A stretch of 11,739 nucleotides of DNA, taken from an uncultured Eubacteriales bacterium (GTDB lineage Bacteria > Bacillota > Clostridia > Christensenellales > Borkfalkiaceae). The DNA lies in assembly GCA_902767455.1 (NCBI GenBank), contig CACXHH010000086.1, positions 1 to 11,739 of the forward strand. The letters are read 5' to 3'. How positions within the stretch are numbered: the first letter of the stretch is position 1; every line of letters starts with the position of its first letter. The translations under genes were made by a program, and so were the position numbers. The notes beneath the pieces are model-generated. The model made no database searches and was not told the DNA's origin. It was given only the letters and a program-made list of their open reading frames with translations. Below are positions 1-7,057 of the stretch, in pieces.

Positions 1-140
1 TACGGCAGTTATATTTTGACTGTCGTCAAAGTTATATTCGGCTGTCGCCGAGTTATATTTGCCTTTCGGCAAGCGATATTTTCGCTAACACGAAAACAAA
101 ATTGCGGAATTAATTACGAATTCATAATTCTTAATTTCCT
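1..140. repeat. Tandem array of small hairpins (MITE-like intergenic repeat), cut by the window edge
   Basis: About four units of roughly 21 bases are visible. Each begins GTTATATT (or GCGATATT) and continues with a short stem-loop. The stems are TTTGAC/GTCAAA (15-20 with 25-30), TCGGC/GCCGA (38-42 with 47-51), TTGCC/GGCAA (59-63 with 68-72) and TTTTCG/CGAAAA (79-84 with 91-96). Stem letters change from unit to unit while pairing is kept, and the lead-in is nearly constant. An AT-rich tail rich in AATT words (107-147) follows. No coding potential is apparent; an open frame across it is low-complexity. The left end is outside the window. Similar short hairpin arrays occur between genes in many Clostridia, but assignment to a named family is not possible here. 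Confidence 0.7.
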
Positions 141-149
141 TTGCCGTCA

Positions 150-194
150 GGCAAAAACAAAACCCCGCCGACAGATATTCCGTCGGCGGGGTTT
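150..194 (-). terminator. Intrinsic terminator of the M20 dipeptidase gene
   Basis: A perfect 13-bp stem pairs 160-172 (AAACCCCGCCGAC) with 182-194, with a 9-base loop. On the minus strand the stem is followed by a T-rich run (complement of 150-159). It lies 11 bases past the stop codon of the minus-strand dipeptidase. Confidence 0.9.
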
Positions 195-204
195 ATTATG
201 GTTT

Positions 205-1470
205 TCAGCAGCAAAGCTCTTTCAATGCCCTGTAAAGAATTTCGGTAAACTTATATATATTTTCTACCGGCATATATTCGTTGGGCTGGTGTATGGAATC
301 GCCTTCCGCCCCGAACGAAGGTCCGAAAGCGACGGCGCTCTTGAGCGCGCGGGCGTAAGTTCCGCCGCCTATTGCGATAGGCTTGGCGTTTTCGCCCGTA
401 ACGTCGTTATAAACTTTTAAAAGCGTGGTGACCAAGCGGCTGTTTTTGTCTACGAACAGCGGCGCCTGATAGTGCTCGACTTCAAACGGCGCCACCGCAA
501 GCAGAAGCTTTTCGACGTAGCCGTATTCGAGCGTGGAAGGATAGCGGACGTCGACCGTAACGTAAAGATATTTATCGTCGCACTCGGCAAGGTTTGGCGA
601 AAAGGTAAGATATCCCGTTTCGTCGCGAACGTTTTTAAAATTCTGTCCGTCGGCGAATAAGTCGGTATACGCTTTTTCGGGCAGGTAGCCGAGCGAGCAG
701 AGATATTTTACCGCAAACGCGAGCGCGTTCACGCCTTTTTCGGGCGTAGAGCCGTGCGCCGCCACGCCGAAAGCTTTAAACTCGTTTTCGCCGGTCGTTT
801 TGAGCGAGCATTTTTCGGCGAGCGCGTAGTCGTTTTCGGCGTAAGTTAAAAGCGTGCATTCGTCGCAGACGACGTTGGCGCGCGTTCCGCCGGTAAGGTT
901 GAATTTTTTAAGCTTTTCAAACCTGAACTTGGCGTGGACTATTCCCTTTTCGGCGTAGATGACGGGGAAGTCTGCGTCAGGCGAGATGCCTTCTTCGGGA
1001 AGTGTGGCAACTTGCTTGTAGTGGTCGATACAGCCCCAGCCGCTCTCTTCGTCGCAACCGAGAATAAGGTGTATTTCGCGCGTAGGCGTAAAGCCGTTGT
1101 CTTTAAGCTCCTTCATAGCGAATAACGAACATATAGCCCCGCATTTGTCGTCGAGAACGCCGCGGCAGTAAAGATTTCCGTCACGAACGGTAGGCGTAAA
1201 CGGCGGGCTTATCCAGGCGGCGGGGTTGCCCGTGGGCACCACGTCGAGATGACACAAAATGCCGAACGGCTTGCCTTCGCCGAAGATGACTTCGCCGACG
1301 AAGCCGTCGTAGTTTATCGTTTTGAAGCCGAAGCTTTTTGCGAGTTCGAGCGTGTATTTGAGAGCTTTAGCGACTTCTTCGCCGAACGGCGCGTTTTTAC
1401 TCGGCTCGCCCTTTACGCTTGCGATGGACAAAAGCCCGCAAAAGTCGGACATAAGTTTGTTCTTATCCAT
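205..1470 (-). CDS. M20-family metallopeptidase, PepV/Sapep-like dipeptidase
   Basis: This is a cytosolic zinc-dependent peptidase of 421 residues, likely cleaving dipeptides during peptide use or turnover. Residues that fit the two-zinc M20 site are H74 in CHLDVVP, D107 in GVLDDK, the E141/E142 pair in CDEESG and H394 in DSIHQPNE. A lid-domain HGSTPEKG motif lies at 239-246, as in other M20 enzymes. The C-terminal GGGTYAR segment (368-374) also fits the PepV group. No signal peptide is visible. The protein is somewhat shorter than typical PepV (about 465 residues). The start is supported by AAGGAG (complement of 1477-1482) six bases upstream. A strong terminator follows the TGA stop, so the gene is probably monocistronic. 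Exact substrate is inferred from family only; beta-Ala-Xaa or D-Ala-containing dipeptides are possible alternatives. Confidence 0.9.
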   Translation of the reverse strand: MDKNKLMSDFCGLLSIASVKGEPSKNAPFGEEVAKALKYTLELAKSFGFKTINYDGFVGEVIFGEGKPFGILCHLDVVPTGNPAAWISPPFTPTVRDGNLYCRGVLDDKCGAICSLFAMKELKDNGFTPTREIHLILGCDEESGWGCIDHYKQVATLPEEGISPDADFPVIYAEKGIVHAKFRFEKLKKFNLTGGTRANVVCDECTLLTYAENDYALAEKCSLKTTGENEFKAFGVAAHGSTPEKGVNALAFAVKYLCSLGYLPEKAYTDLFADGQNFKNVRDETGYLTFSPNLAECDDKYLYVTVDVRYPSTLEYGYVEKLLLAVAPFEVEHYQAPLFVDKNSRLVTTLLKVYNDVTGENAKPIAIGGGTYARALKSAVAFGPSFGAEGDSIHQPNEYMPVENIYKFTEILYRALKELCC

Positions 1471-1589
1471 AAATTTCTCCTTATTCCGTTTAAATCAGTC
1501 GTTTTTTTGCGGCGCGCGCGTCGTTTTCGGCGCGGTTGCGGCTGAAAAAAGCAATAAATTTCTAAAAAACGGATTTTCTTATCAAATAT

Positions 1590-1620
1590 ATTATACACTT
1601 TTTTCAAAATGTGGTAAAAT
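1590..1620. promoter_or_regulatory. Putative overlapping divergent promoters for the dipeptidase gene and radC
   Basis: On the minus strand a perfect TATAAT (complement of 1590-1595) has TTTACC (complement of 1613-1618) 17 bases upstream, pointing toward the dipeptidase. On the plus strand an extended -10 of form TGnTAAAAT (1612-1620) points toward radC, without a good -35. If both are used, the -35 element of one overlaps the -10 of the other, so they would compete. The remaining 1471-1670 sequence holds only the two ribosome sites and a GC-rich stretch in the dipeptidase leader. Confidence 0.35.
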
Positions 1621-1670
1621 GTTTTTACGGGTTTTACGAAAATAGTGTTTAGTCACTTCAGGGGATTGAT

Positions 1671-2366
1671 ATGTTACACGAACATCATCGTGACAGACTA
1701 CGCGAAAAAGTCTTTTTTGCGCCTACGTCGTTGAACGATTACGAGCTGTTGGAAGTTATCCTGTTCAACGCTATTCCGAGAAAGAACACCAACGATATCG
1801 CCCACCGACTTATCGATAAGTTCGGAACTCTTTCCGCCGTCTTTAAGGCGGACGCCGCCGCGCTTTTGAGCGTTGAAGGCGTGGGCAAGAACACCGCGGC
1901 GTATCTTGCCGTTCTCGGCGAAGTCATGCGCAGAAACGAAACGGACGAACTCGGGCGAAGCATCTTCGATATGACTTACACGCAGGAGCTGTTCAAGAAG
2001 TTCTTTTCGGCTACCGACAAGGAAACGATGATAGTATTTTTCCTTGACAAGAAACAGCATATCGATTCGAGAAAGTATTTTTCGGATAACGACGAACAGC
2101 ACGTGGACATAGACCTTTCGGAGCTTGCCCAGCAAGTGGCTATCTTAAAGCCTGCGTCGGTAGCGTTCGTTCACAACCACCCGTCGGGCTCGGCAACGCC
2201 CAGCGCCGACGATGACGACGCGACCGAAAAGTTCTTTATGCTTTTATCGATGCACGGCGTGGCGCTGTTCGATCATATCATCGTCGCTAAAAACGGCGTG
2301 TTCAGCTACCAGCACACGGGAAGGCTCAAAGCTATCGTCAAGCGCGTCGAAAGTAAATTCGGCTGA
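1671..2366 (+). CDS. radC: RadC-family JAB/MPN domain protein
   Basis: The 231-residue protein has the two-part layout of RadC (UPF0758). An N-terminal helix-hairpin-helix-like region (about 20-90) includes the typical LLEVILFNAIPRKNT and SVEGVGKNTA segments. A C-terminal JAB/MPN metalloprotease-like domain follows (about 100-225). The metal motif HNHPSG (168-173) followed by S178 and D181 matches the HxH...SxxD JAMM pattern. The segment where most RadC proteins carry a conserved upstream glutamate and Gly-Thr (about 130-147) is divergent here, so catalytic competence is uncertain. Despite the name, a role in DNA repair is not established for the family; members also occur on mobile elements. 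Start supported by AGGGG at 1660-1664. Ends in TGA. No clear terminator follows before gltX 98 bases on, so read-through into gltX is possible. Confidence 0.88.
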   Translation: MLHEHHRDRLREKVFFAPTSLNDYELLEVILFNAIPRKNTNDIAHRLIDKFGTLSAVFKADAAALLSVEGVGKNTAAYLAVLGEVMRRNETDELGRSIFDMTYTQELFKKFFSATDKETMIVFFLDKKQHIDSRKYFSDNDEQHVDIDLSELAQQVAILKPASVAFVHNHPSGSATPSADDDDATEKFFMLLSMHGVALFDHIIVAKNGVFSYQHTGRLKAIVKRVESKFG

Positions 2367-2464
2367 TACCCGTACTGAATTTGCGGCGCTTTGCTTTTTA
2401 TTAAACGCTTGCGTTCGCTTAAACATTTACGAAAAACGGTCAATTATAAGGAGTTAATATAAAT

Positions 2465-3901
2465 ATGAAAGTCAGAACTCGTTTTGCGCCCAGCCCGACG
2501 GGGTTTATGCACCTTGGCGGAATGCGTACGGCGCTTTACTGCTATCTCTACGCTAAACAGCACGGCGGCGATTTTATTCTTCGTATCGAAGATACCGATC
2601 AGGAAAGATACGTTGAAGGCGCCGTTGAAGTTATTTATTCGTCGCTTAAAGAAGGCGGCATGACTTACGACGAAGGCCCCGACATCGGCGGAAACTACGG
2701 CCCGTACGTTCAGACCGAGCGTAAGGATATTTATCTCAAATACGCTAAAGAGCTCGTTGAAAAGGGCGGCGCTTATTACTGCTTCTGCACGAAGGAAAGA
2801 GTTGAGTCGCTTCGCGACGAGAACGGCAACGTGCGCTACGATAAGCATTGTCTGCATCTTTCCCCCGAAGAGATTCGTAAAAATCTCGAAGCGGGTGTTC
2901 CCTACGTTATAAGGCAGAATATCCCCGCGGAAGGCGTCGGCAGCTATGAGGACGCGGTTTACGGGCATATTGCCGTAGATTATTCCGAACTTGAAGACGG
3001 AGTTCTCATCAAGAGCGACGGGCTGCCCACTTACAACTTCGCCAACGTCGTTGACGACCACCTTATGTGCATCACGCACGTTATTCGCGGAGCCGAATAT
3101 CTTTCGTCCACGCCAAAGTACAACCTTATGTACGACGCGTTCGGGTGGGAAAGGCCCGTTTATATTCACCTTCCGCCCATCATGAAGGACGCTACGAGAA
3201 AACTCTCCAAGCGTTACGGCGACGCCAACTTTGACGATTTTATCTCCAAGGGCTACGTTGCGGAAGCTATCGTCAATTACATCGCTCTTCTCGGTTGGTG
3301 CCCTAAGGACAACAGCGAAAAGATGACTATGGCTGAAATGATAGAGAAGTTTTCGCTCGACGGAGTTTCCAAGTCGCCCGCTATCTTTGACGACGTTAAA
3401 CTGCGCTGGCTCAACGGCGAGTATCTCAAAGCTATGGACGACGAAACGTTCTTTAAGATCTCCGAGCCGTTCAGACAGAAGTCAAAAACTTACGGCAAGT
3501 ACGACGGCAGGCTTATCGCCGCGCTCTTGAAACCGAGGATCGAGATCATGAGCGAGATCCCCGAAAAGATAGATTTTCTCGAAGAGTACGGCAAATTCGA
3601 TACCGAAATGTTCTGCCATAAGAAGATGAAGACGGATAAGGAACTCGCTAAAACCGTTCTCCCCATGGTCTACGATACTCTCGCAGGGCTTGAAAAGTTC
3701 GATCACGACTCGATACATGATTCGCTTATTGCGCTCGCCGCCGAAAAACAGCTCAAAAACGGTCAGGTGCTCTGGACGGCGCGCGTCGCCCTTACCGGTA
3801 AAGACGTTACCCCCGGCGGTGCCGTGGAAATGGCTGAAATTCTCGGCAAGGAAAGAAGCCTTGAAAGATTGAAGTTCTCTATGGAACTTCTGAACGAATA
3901 A
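2465..3901 (+). CDS. gltX: Glutamate--tRNA ligase (GluRS)
   Basis: This class I aminoacyl-tRNA synthetase charges tRNA-Glu with glutamate in the cytosol; in many Firmicutes it also mischarges tRNA-Gln for later amidation. The 478-residue length is normal. The class I HIGH signature appears as PSPTGFMHLGG (9-19), and the KMSKS loop as KLSKR (246-250). A zinc-knuckle pattern C106-x-C108 ... C129-x-H131 sits in the acceptor-binding insertion, as in bacterial GluRS with the zinc form. The C-terminal third is helical, fitting the anticodon-binding domain, so this is a full GluRS and not the short GluQ type. Start supported by AAGGAG at 2448-2453, with a longish 11-base spacing. It ends TAA before a strong terminator. 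The GlnRS alternative is unlikely from the N-terminal and KLSKR context. Confidence 0.97.
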   Translation: MKVRTRFAPSPTGFMHLGGMRTALYCYLYAKQHGGDFILRIEDTDQERYVEGAVEVIYSSLKEGGMTYDEGPDIGGNYGPYVQTERKDIYLKYAKELVEKGGAYYCFCTKERVESLRDENGNVRYDKHCLHLSPEEIRKNLEAGVPYVIRQNIPAEGVGSYEDAVYGHIAVDYSELEDGVLIKSDGLPTYNFANVVDDHLMCITHVIRGAEYLSSTPKYNLMYDAFGWERPVYIHLPPIMKDATRKLSKRYGDANFDDFISKGYVAEAIVNYIALLGWCPKDNSEKMTMAEMIEKFSLDGVSKSPAIFDDVKLRWLNGEYLKAMDDETFFKISEPFRQKSKTYGKYDGRLIAALLKPRIEIMSEIPEKIDFLEEYGKFDTEMFCHKKMKTDKELAKTVLPMVYDTLAGLEKFDHDSIHDSLIALAAEKQLKNGQVLWTARVALTGKDVTPGGAVEMAEILGKERSLERLKFSMELLNE

Positions 3902-3919
3902 TATATCTACGGACGAAAT

Positions 3920-3952
3920 AAACCGCGAACGAAAGTTCGCGGTTTTAGTTTG
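3920..3952. terminator. Bidirectional intrinsic terminator between gltX and yyaC
   Basis: A perfect 11-bp stem (3920-3930 with 3935-3945) has a GAAA tetraloop of the stable GNRA type. T-rich sequence follows on the plus strand (TTTAGTTT) and, read in the other direction, TTTATTT follows on the minus strand. It lies 18 bases after the gltX stop and 79 bases past the yyaC stop, so it can serve both converging genes. A second, weaker stem GCGCAA/TTGCGC (3953-3958 with 3970-3975) lies beside it. Confidence 0.88.
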
Positions 3953-4024
3953 GCGCAAAATAAGAAATCTTGCGCTATAATTCAAACTTTATCATTATAA
4001 TTGACGGCGCTTACGTTATAAATA

Positions 4025-4570
4025 TCAGGACGCGATTTTATCTCCGCTCTTTAAATCGTTTAAGCGTTCGGCAATACCGTCGGCTATAACGCTTGCCATA
4101 TTATATACGGCGGATAATCTCGTAAGATTTAAAAAAGCGTAATTTGACGAAGACTTTTCGGCAATTATCCCTATAAGGTTTACGTCGCCCACTTCGGGAA
4201 GATCTTTATTCGCTCCCGAACCGGGCTTTATGGGCGCGTGTTCGACTTTGATTTTACCCACGTCGTCAGATATTCCTATCGCCGCGTCTATAACGAGTAT
4301 TCTCTCCCCACTATGCGCTTTCTTTAAAAAAATAGTAAGCGCTTTGACGTCTTTTGCGGTTACGGGGCAATTAAGCGTGCCGTACACGAAGGCGTTTACG
4401 TTCTTCTTGATAAGCATCGTGCCTATTATCGGACCAAGGCTGTCGCCTATCGTTAGATCTGTGCCTATACATACTATAACGGGTTTACCTTGATCGAAGA
4501 AGTTTTCTAAAGAATCTCTGACCTTCTGTACGGCGTATTTGTCTTTAAAACTGAACGAATATTTTTCCAT
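4025..4570 (-). CDS. yyaC: Spore protein YyaC (GPR-like, DUF1256 family)
   Basis: The 181-residue protein matches the YyaC family, whose fold resembles the germination protease GPR. The diagnostic segment CIGTDLTIGDSLGPIIGTML is at 35-54. Conserved acidic positions in ILVIDAAIG (91-99) and the KPGSGANKDLPEVGDV segment further support the family. YyaC genes occur in endospore formers and, in Bacillus subtilis, yyaC lies next to soj-spo0J; here it is about 3.1 kb from parA on the opposite strand. Its biochemical activity is not established; a protease role is inferred from fold. The ribosome site is weak (AAAGGG, complement of 4583-4588, 12 bases away). It ends in TGA. Its presence is the best evidence that the organism descends from spore formers. 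Confidence 0.9.
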   Translation of the reverse strand: MEKYSFSFKDKYAVQKVRDSLENFFDQGKPVIVCIGTDLTIGDSLGPIIGTMLIKKNVNAFVYGTLNCPVTAKDVKALTIFLKKAHSGERILVIDAAIGISDDVGKIKVEHAPIKPGSGANKDLPEVGDVNLIGIIAEKSSSNYAFLNLTRLSAVYNMASVIADGIAERLNDLKSGDKIAS

Positions 4571-4606
4571 AAAATAACTATACCCTTTTTCCGTGTCTTT
4601 TAAACG

Positions 4607-4639
4607 ATATTCATAAAATATTCATTAAATATTCAAATA
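4607..4639. repeat. Three-unit 11-bp tandem repeat upstream of yyaC
   Basis: ATATTCATAAA (4607-4617), ATATTCATTAA (4618-4628) and ATATTCAAATA (4629-4639) follow one another exactly. Read on the minus strand, toward yyaC, the units give GAATAT boxes spaced about one helical turn apart, 37-69 bases before the yyaC start. Spacing of this kind can place a protein on one face of DNA. The minus-strand word TGAATA resembles the -35 of late sporulation sigma factors, but no matching -10 was found at proper spacing. Confidence 0.5.
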
Positions 4640-4710
4640 ATTGTAAAAATATAAATAATTTGTATATTGCTTTGCTTTCCCTATTTTTTTGACAAGCTCT
4701 GTTTTGTCCT

Positions 4711-4725
4711 TGTTTCCGTGAAACA
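4711..4725. promoter_or_regulatory. Shortened parS-like site
   Basis: TGTTTCCGTGAAACA equals the parS consensus TGTTTCACGTGAAACA with one central base missing. Both half-sites are intact but moved one base closer, so binding by ParB is uncertain. Confidence 0.4.
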
Positions 4726-4885
4726 TTTGAATTTACGTAAACTATTTTTTCAAAACTATCAAAACAGCTTGTTTACCTTAAAATTTGCTCTGTTTTTGCT
4801 ATTCTTTTCGCTTAATTTATCTTATTTAACGAAGTTTTCAGGTGAAAATATTCATTATTTTTTTCGTGTATTTTCTAGGAATATT

Positions 4886-4900
4886 GATTTCCGTGAAACA
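4886..4900. promoter_or_regulatory. Second shortened parS-like site
   Basis: GATTTCCGTGAAACA has the same single-base central loss as the site at 4711 plus a changed outer left base. The two share the exact 16-mer TTTCCGTGAAACATTT (4713-4728 and 4888-4903). Confidence 0.35.
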
Positions 4901-4929
4901 TTTCGGGTTTTTAGGACATCAGTTTTTTA

Positions 4930-4945
4930 TGTTTCACGTGAAATA
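4930..4945. promoter_or_regulatory. Near-perfect parS centromere site
   Basis: TGTTTCACGTGAAATA differs from the Bacillus parS consensus TGTTTCACGTGAAACA at one outer position. The central TTTCACGTGAAA palindrome is intact. parB lies about 3.5 kb downstream. ParB is expected to load here as a clamp and spread. Confidence 0.85.
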
Positions 4946-5054
4946 TTTCCGTATTTTTATTCATTGTATATCGTATATTCATATCACTGACAATAAGAAA
5001 AGTAAATTACTATTATTAGTTTAAAGCGCCAAATCAAAATGCAGGTGCAAAAAT

Positions 5055-5070
5055 TGTTTCACGTGAAACA
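5055..5070. promoter_or_regulatory. Perfect parS centromere site
   Basis: TGTTTCACGTGAAACA is identical to the 16-bp parS consensus of Bacillus Spo0J. Together with the linked parA-parB genes it marks a chromosomal segregation centre close to the replication origin. Confidence 0.95.
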
Positions 5071-5443
5071 TCAGACTATTATTTTAGCGTCTTAAACAAG
5101 AAAGACAAAACTTTATCAACAAAAACGAAAAAATACAACTAAAATTTTGGTCGATTTAAACGCGACGACACAGAATGGAAAATCAGCGGACGGTGGTAAA
5201 ACAATAACGATTCAGAGCTTTTTAAAGTGTTTGTTATAAAAAAATTGACAATTTGATTTAAGCGAATAAATCGTTGCACGAATAAGTATAATATAACTAA
5301 TAACCGTCATTACGAACGATAAATAAATTTGGAGCAGAAAACGAAAAGAACGATGCAACGTATCGTAGATTACGGAAAAGAAGATATAGTTCGCTAAATG
5401 AAGTGATGACTAGCAAATTTTTTTATAAAACGACGCGATTTAA

Positions 5444-5472
5444 TTGATAAAACGGGCGTTTTGTGATATTAT
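5444..5472 (+). promoter_or_regulatory. Promoter of ftsH, SigA-type
   Basis: TTGATA (5444-5449) and TATTAT (5467-5472) are each one base from consensus and are separated by 17 bases. The start of transcription would fall near 5479, giving a leader of about 34 bases with the AGGAG ribosome site at 5502-5506. Confidence 0.65.
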
Positions 5473-5512
5473 ATTATAAAAGAAATATTCTATGGTTTTA
5501 TAGGAGAGAATT

Positions 5513-7045
5513 ATGAAAGGTACTATAAGATCGTGGTTGATTATTTTTGCCGTTGTTGCGGTCGCTCTGCTGGGGGCGCTATTCCTGTTCAACAATAACG
5601 CAAAGAAGTTGACTACGACGGAGTTCTATACCAAGTGCGGTATAACTTTCAGCGGCGCAAACGAAAAAGGCTTCGTATACGACGCGGCGTCGGAAAATAA
5701 GGAGATCGATAAGATAGTTATCGACGTATATAACCTTAAAGGATATACTAAGGTCAATAACGGTTACAAGCTCGCTTATTCCGCTTCTTTTTCAAGAGAA
5801 GAAAAAGATTTTGAGATAATCTATTATCTTGCGGCTCAGGGATTCGTCATCGATAATACCGACCCGAACGCGGGAAGCGTTTGGTCGTCACTCGTTATGC
5901 CGCTTTTGACGGTAGGTATAGGTATATTCCTCGTCGTAATGTTCGTGCGTCAGATGGGCGCGGGTAACAAGAGCGCCATTGACTTCGGAAAGACAAAGGC
6001 GCAGATAACTTCCAACGTCAAGGTCAGATTTACCGACGTAGCCGGCGCAGACGAAGAAAAACTCGAACTTCAGGAAATAGTCGAATTTTTAAAGAATCCG
6101 CAAAAATTCACACAGCTCGGAGCAAAGATTCCCAAAGGCGTACTTCTCGTAGGCCCTCCGGGAACGGGTAAGACGTTGTTTGCAAAAGCCGTCGCAGGCG
6201 AAGCGAGCGTTCCGTTCTTCTCGATAAGCGGTTCGGACTTCGTAGAAATGTTCGTAGGCGTAGGCGCCTCGAGAGTAAGAGATCTTTTCAATACCGCAAA
6301 GAAGAATCAACCGTGCATCGTCTTTATAGACGAAATAGACGCTGTCGGTCGTCAAAGGGGCGCAGGTCTTGGCGGCGGTAACGATGAAAGAGAACAGACT
6401 CTTAACCAACTTCTCGTACAGATGGACGGTTTCGAAGCCAACGAGGGCGTTATCATAATGGCGGCGACCAACCGTGCGGACGTACTCGATCCGGCGCTTT
6501 TGCGTCCGGGCAGATTCGACCGTCAGATATACGTCAATTTGCCCGACGTACGCGGCCGTGAAGCTATATTAAAGGTACACGCGCGTAATAAACCGCTCGC
6601 TCCCGACGTCAATTTCAAGATTTTAGCGAGAATGACCGGCGGATTTTCGGGCGCAGATCTTGCAAACCTTTTAAACGAAGCGGCGATACTTGCCGCTCGT
6701 CAGGACAGAAAGTTCATAACGAACACAGACCTGTACGAAGGCATCAACAAAGTCATTATGGGCCCGCAGAAAAAGAGTAGGCTTATGACCGAATCTGACA
6801 AACGCCAGACGGCTTACCACGAATCGGGTCACGCTATTTTGGCAAAACTGCTTCCCAACTATTACCCCGTTCAGGAAGTTTCCATTATCCCTCGCGGAAA
6901 AGCGGGCGGATATACGCTTGCAAGGCCTGACAACGACGATAACTATATCACCAAGGACTTCCTTTTGGACGATCTCGTAATGACGATGGGCGGAAGGGCT
7001 GCGGAAGCCATAGTTCTCAAAAAAGTCACGTCGGGTCCGAGCTGA
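5513..7045 (+). CDS. ftsH: ATP-dependent zinc metalloprotease FtsH, ended early by an in-frame TGA
   Basis: FtsH is a hexameric membrane AAA+ protease that degrades misfolded membrane proteins and short-lived regulators. The N-terminal portion is textbook: a membrane segment at about 8-26, an extracytoplasmic domain, a second membrane segment at about 127-147, Walker A GPPGTGKT (214-221), pore motif FVGV (247-250), Walker B VFIDEIDA (270-277), the second region of homology (319-337) and zinc motif HESGH (436-440). The frame stops at TGA (7043-7045) after 510 residues, in TSGPS-stop-DISQAT. The reading continues in the same frame to 7576. The aspartate right after the stop aligns by spacing (76 residues from the first zinc histidine, 77 in Thermotoga FtsH, which has one extra residue) with the third zinc ligand. 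The truncated product would therefore lack a working protease site. Start backed by AGGAG six bases upstream. Confidence 0.93.
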   Translation: MKGTIRSWLIIFAVVAVALLGALFLFNNNAKKLTTTEFYTKCGITFSGANEKGFVYDAASENKEIDKIVIDVYNLKGYTKVNNGYKLAYSASFSREEKDFEIIYYLAAQGFVIDNTDPNAGSVWSSLVMPLLTVGIGIFLVVMFVRQMGAGNKSAIDFGKTKAQITSNVKVRFTDVAGADEEKLELQEIVEFLKNPQKFTQLGAKIPKGVLLVGPPGTGKTLFAKAVAGEASVPFFSISGSDFVEMFVGVGASRVRDLFNTAKKNQPCIVFIDEIDAVGRQRGAGLGGGNDEREQTLNQLLVQMDGFEANEGVIIMAATNRADVLDPALLRPGRFDRQIYVNLPDVRGREAILKVHARNKPLAPDVNFKILARMTGGFSGADLANLLNEAAILAARQDRKFITNTDLYEGINKVIMGPQKKSRLMTESDKRQTAYHESGHAILAKLLPNYYPVQEVSIIPRGKAGGYTLARPDNDDNYITKDFLLDDLVMTMGGRAAEAIVLKKVTSGPS

Positions 7046-7057
7046 GATATTTCTCAG
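7042..7057. repeat. Perfect inverted repeat containing the ftsH stop codon
   Basis: CTGAGATATTTCTCAG is a 6-bp perfect inverted repeat with a 4-base loop (7042-7047 pair with 7052-7057). The TGA occupies the left arm. With one bulged G (7058), two more pairs (7040-7041 with 7059-7060) extend the stem. Confidence 0.75.

Larger units (their letters stand above)
4571..5512. other. AT-rich gene-free interval with parS cluster
   Basis: This 942-base stretch lies between divergent yyaC and ftsH. It contains an 11-bp tandem repeat (4607-4639), four parS or parS-like palindromes (4711-5070), one single DnaA-box-like 9-mer TTATCAACA (5113-5121), an inverted repeat GATTTA/TAAATC (5255-5260 with 5267-5272), a hairpin ACGATGCAACGTATCGT (5350-5366) and the ftsH promoter. 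No convincing protein gene or structured RNA was recognised. A lone degenerate DnaA box without dnaA nearby does not make a case for oriC. Confidence 0.7.

Noticed and set aside
1..100. CRISPR array
   Set aside because: The units are about 21 bases with no conserved repeat plus unique spacer, and the variable parts are self-complementary stems.
16..420. Plus-strand open frame over the edge repeat and the dipeptidase 3' end
   Set aside because: It crosses a hairpin array, a strong terminator and the well-supported opposite-strand gene.
4667..4990. A 107-codon plus-strand open frame in the AT-rich interval
   Set aside because: It is Phe/Leu/Tyr-rich as expected for AT-rich DNA, has no ribosome site, and runs across the parS-like palindromes.
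5113..5121. TTATCAACA as a DnaA box and the interval as oriC
   Set aside because: It is a single copy with one mismatch to TTATCCACA, without a box cluster or dnaA/dnaN in the window.
5245..5292. TTGACA (5245-5250) with TATAAT (5287-5292) as a promoter
   Set aside because: The 36-base spacing is far too long for one promoter.
5353..5397. A 14-codon leader peptide upstream of ftsH
   Set aside because: The only GGAG is too far away (about 20 bases), and the frame is too short to judge.
7043..7045. Selenocysteine or genome-wide TGA recoding
   Set aside because: TGA ends at least three intact genes here, Trp uses TGG, the following hairpin contains the TGA itself, and FtsH is not a known selenoprotein.
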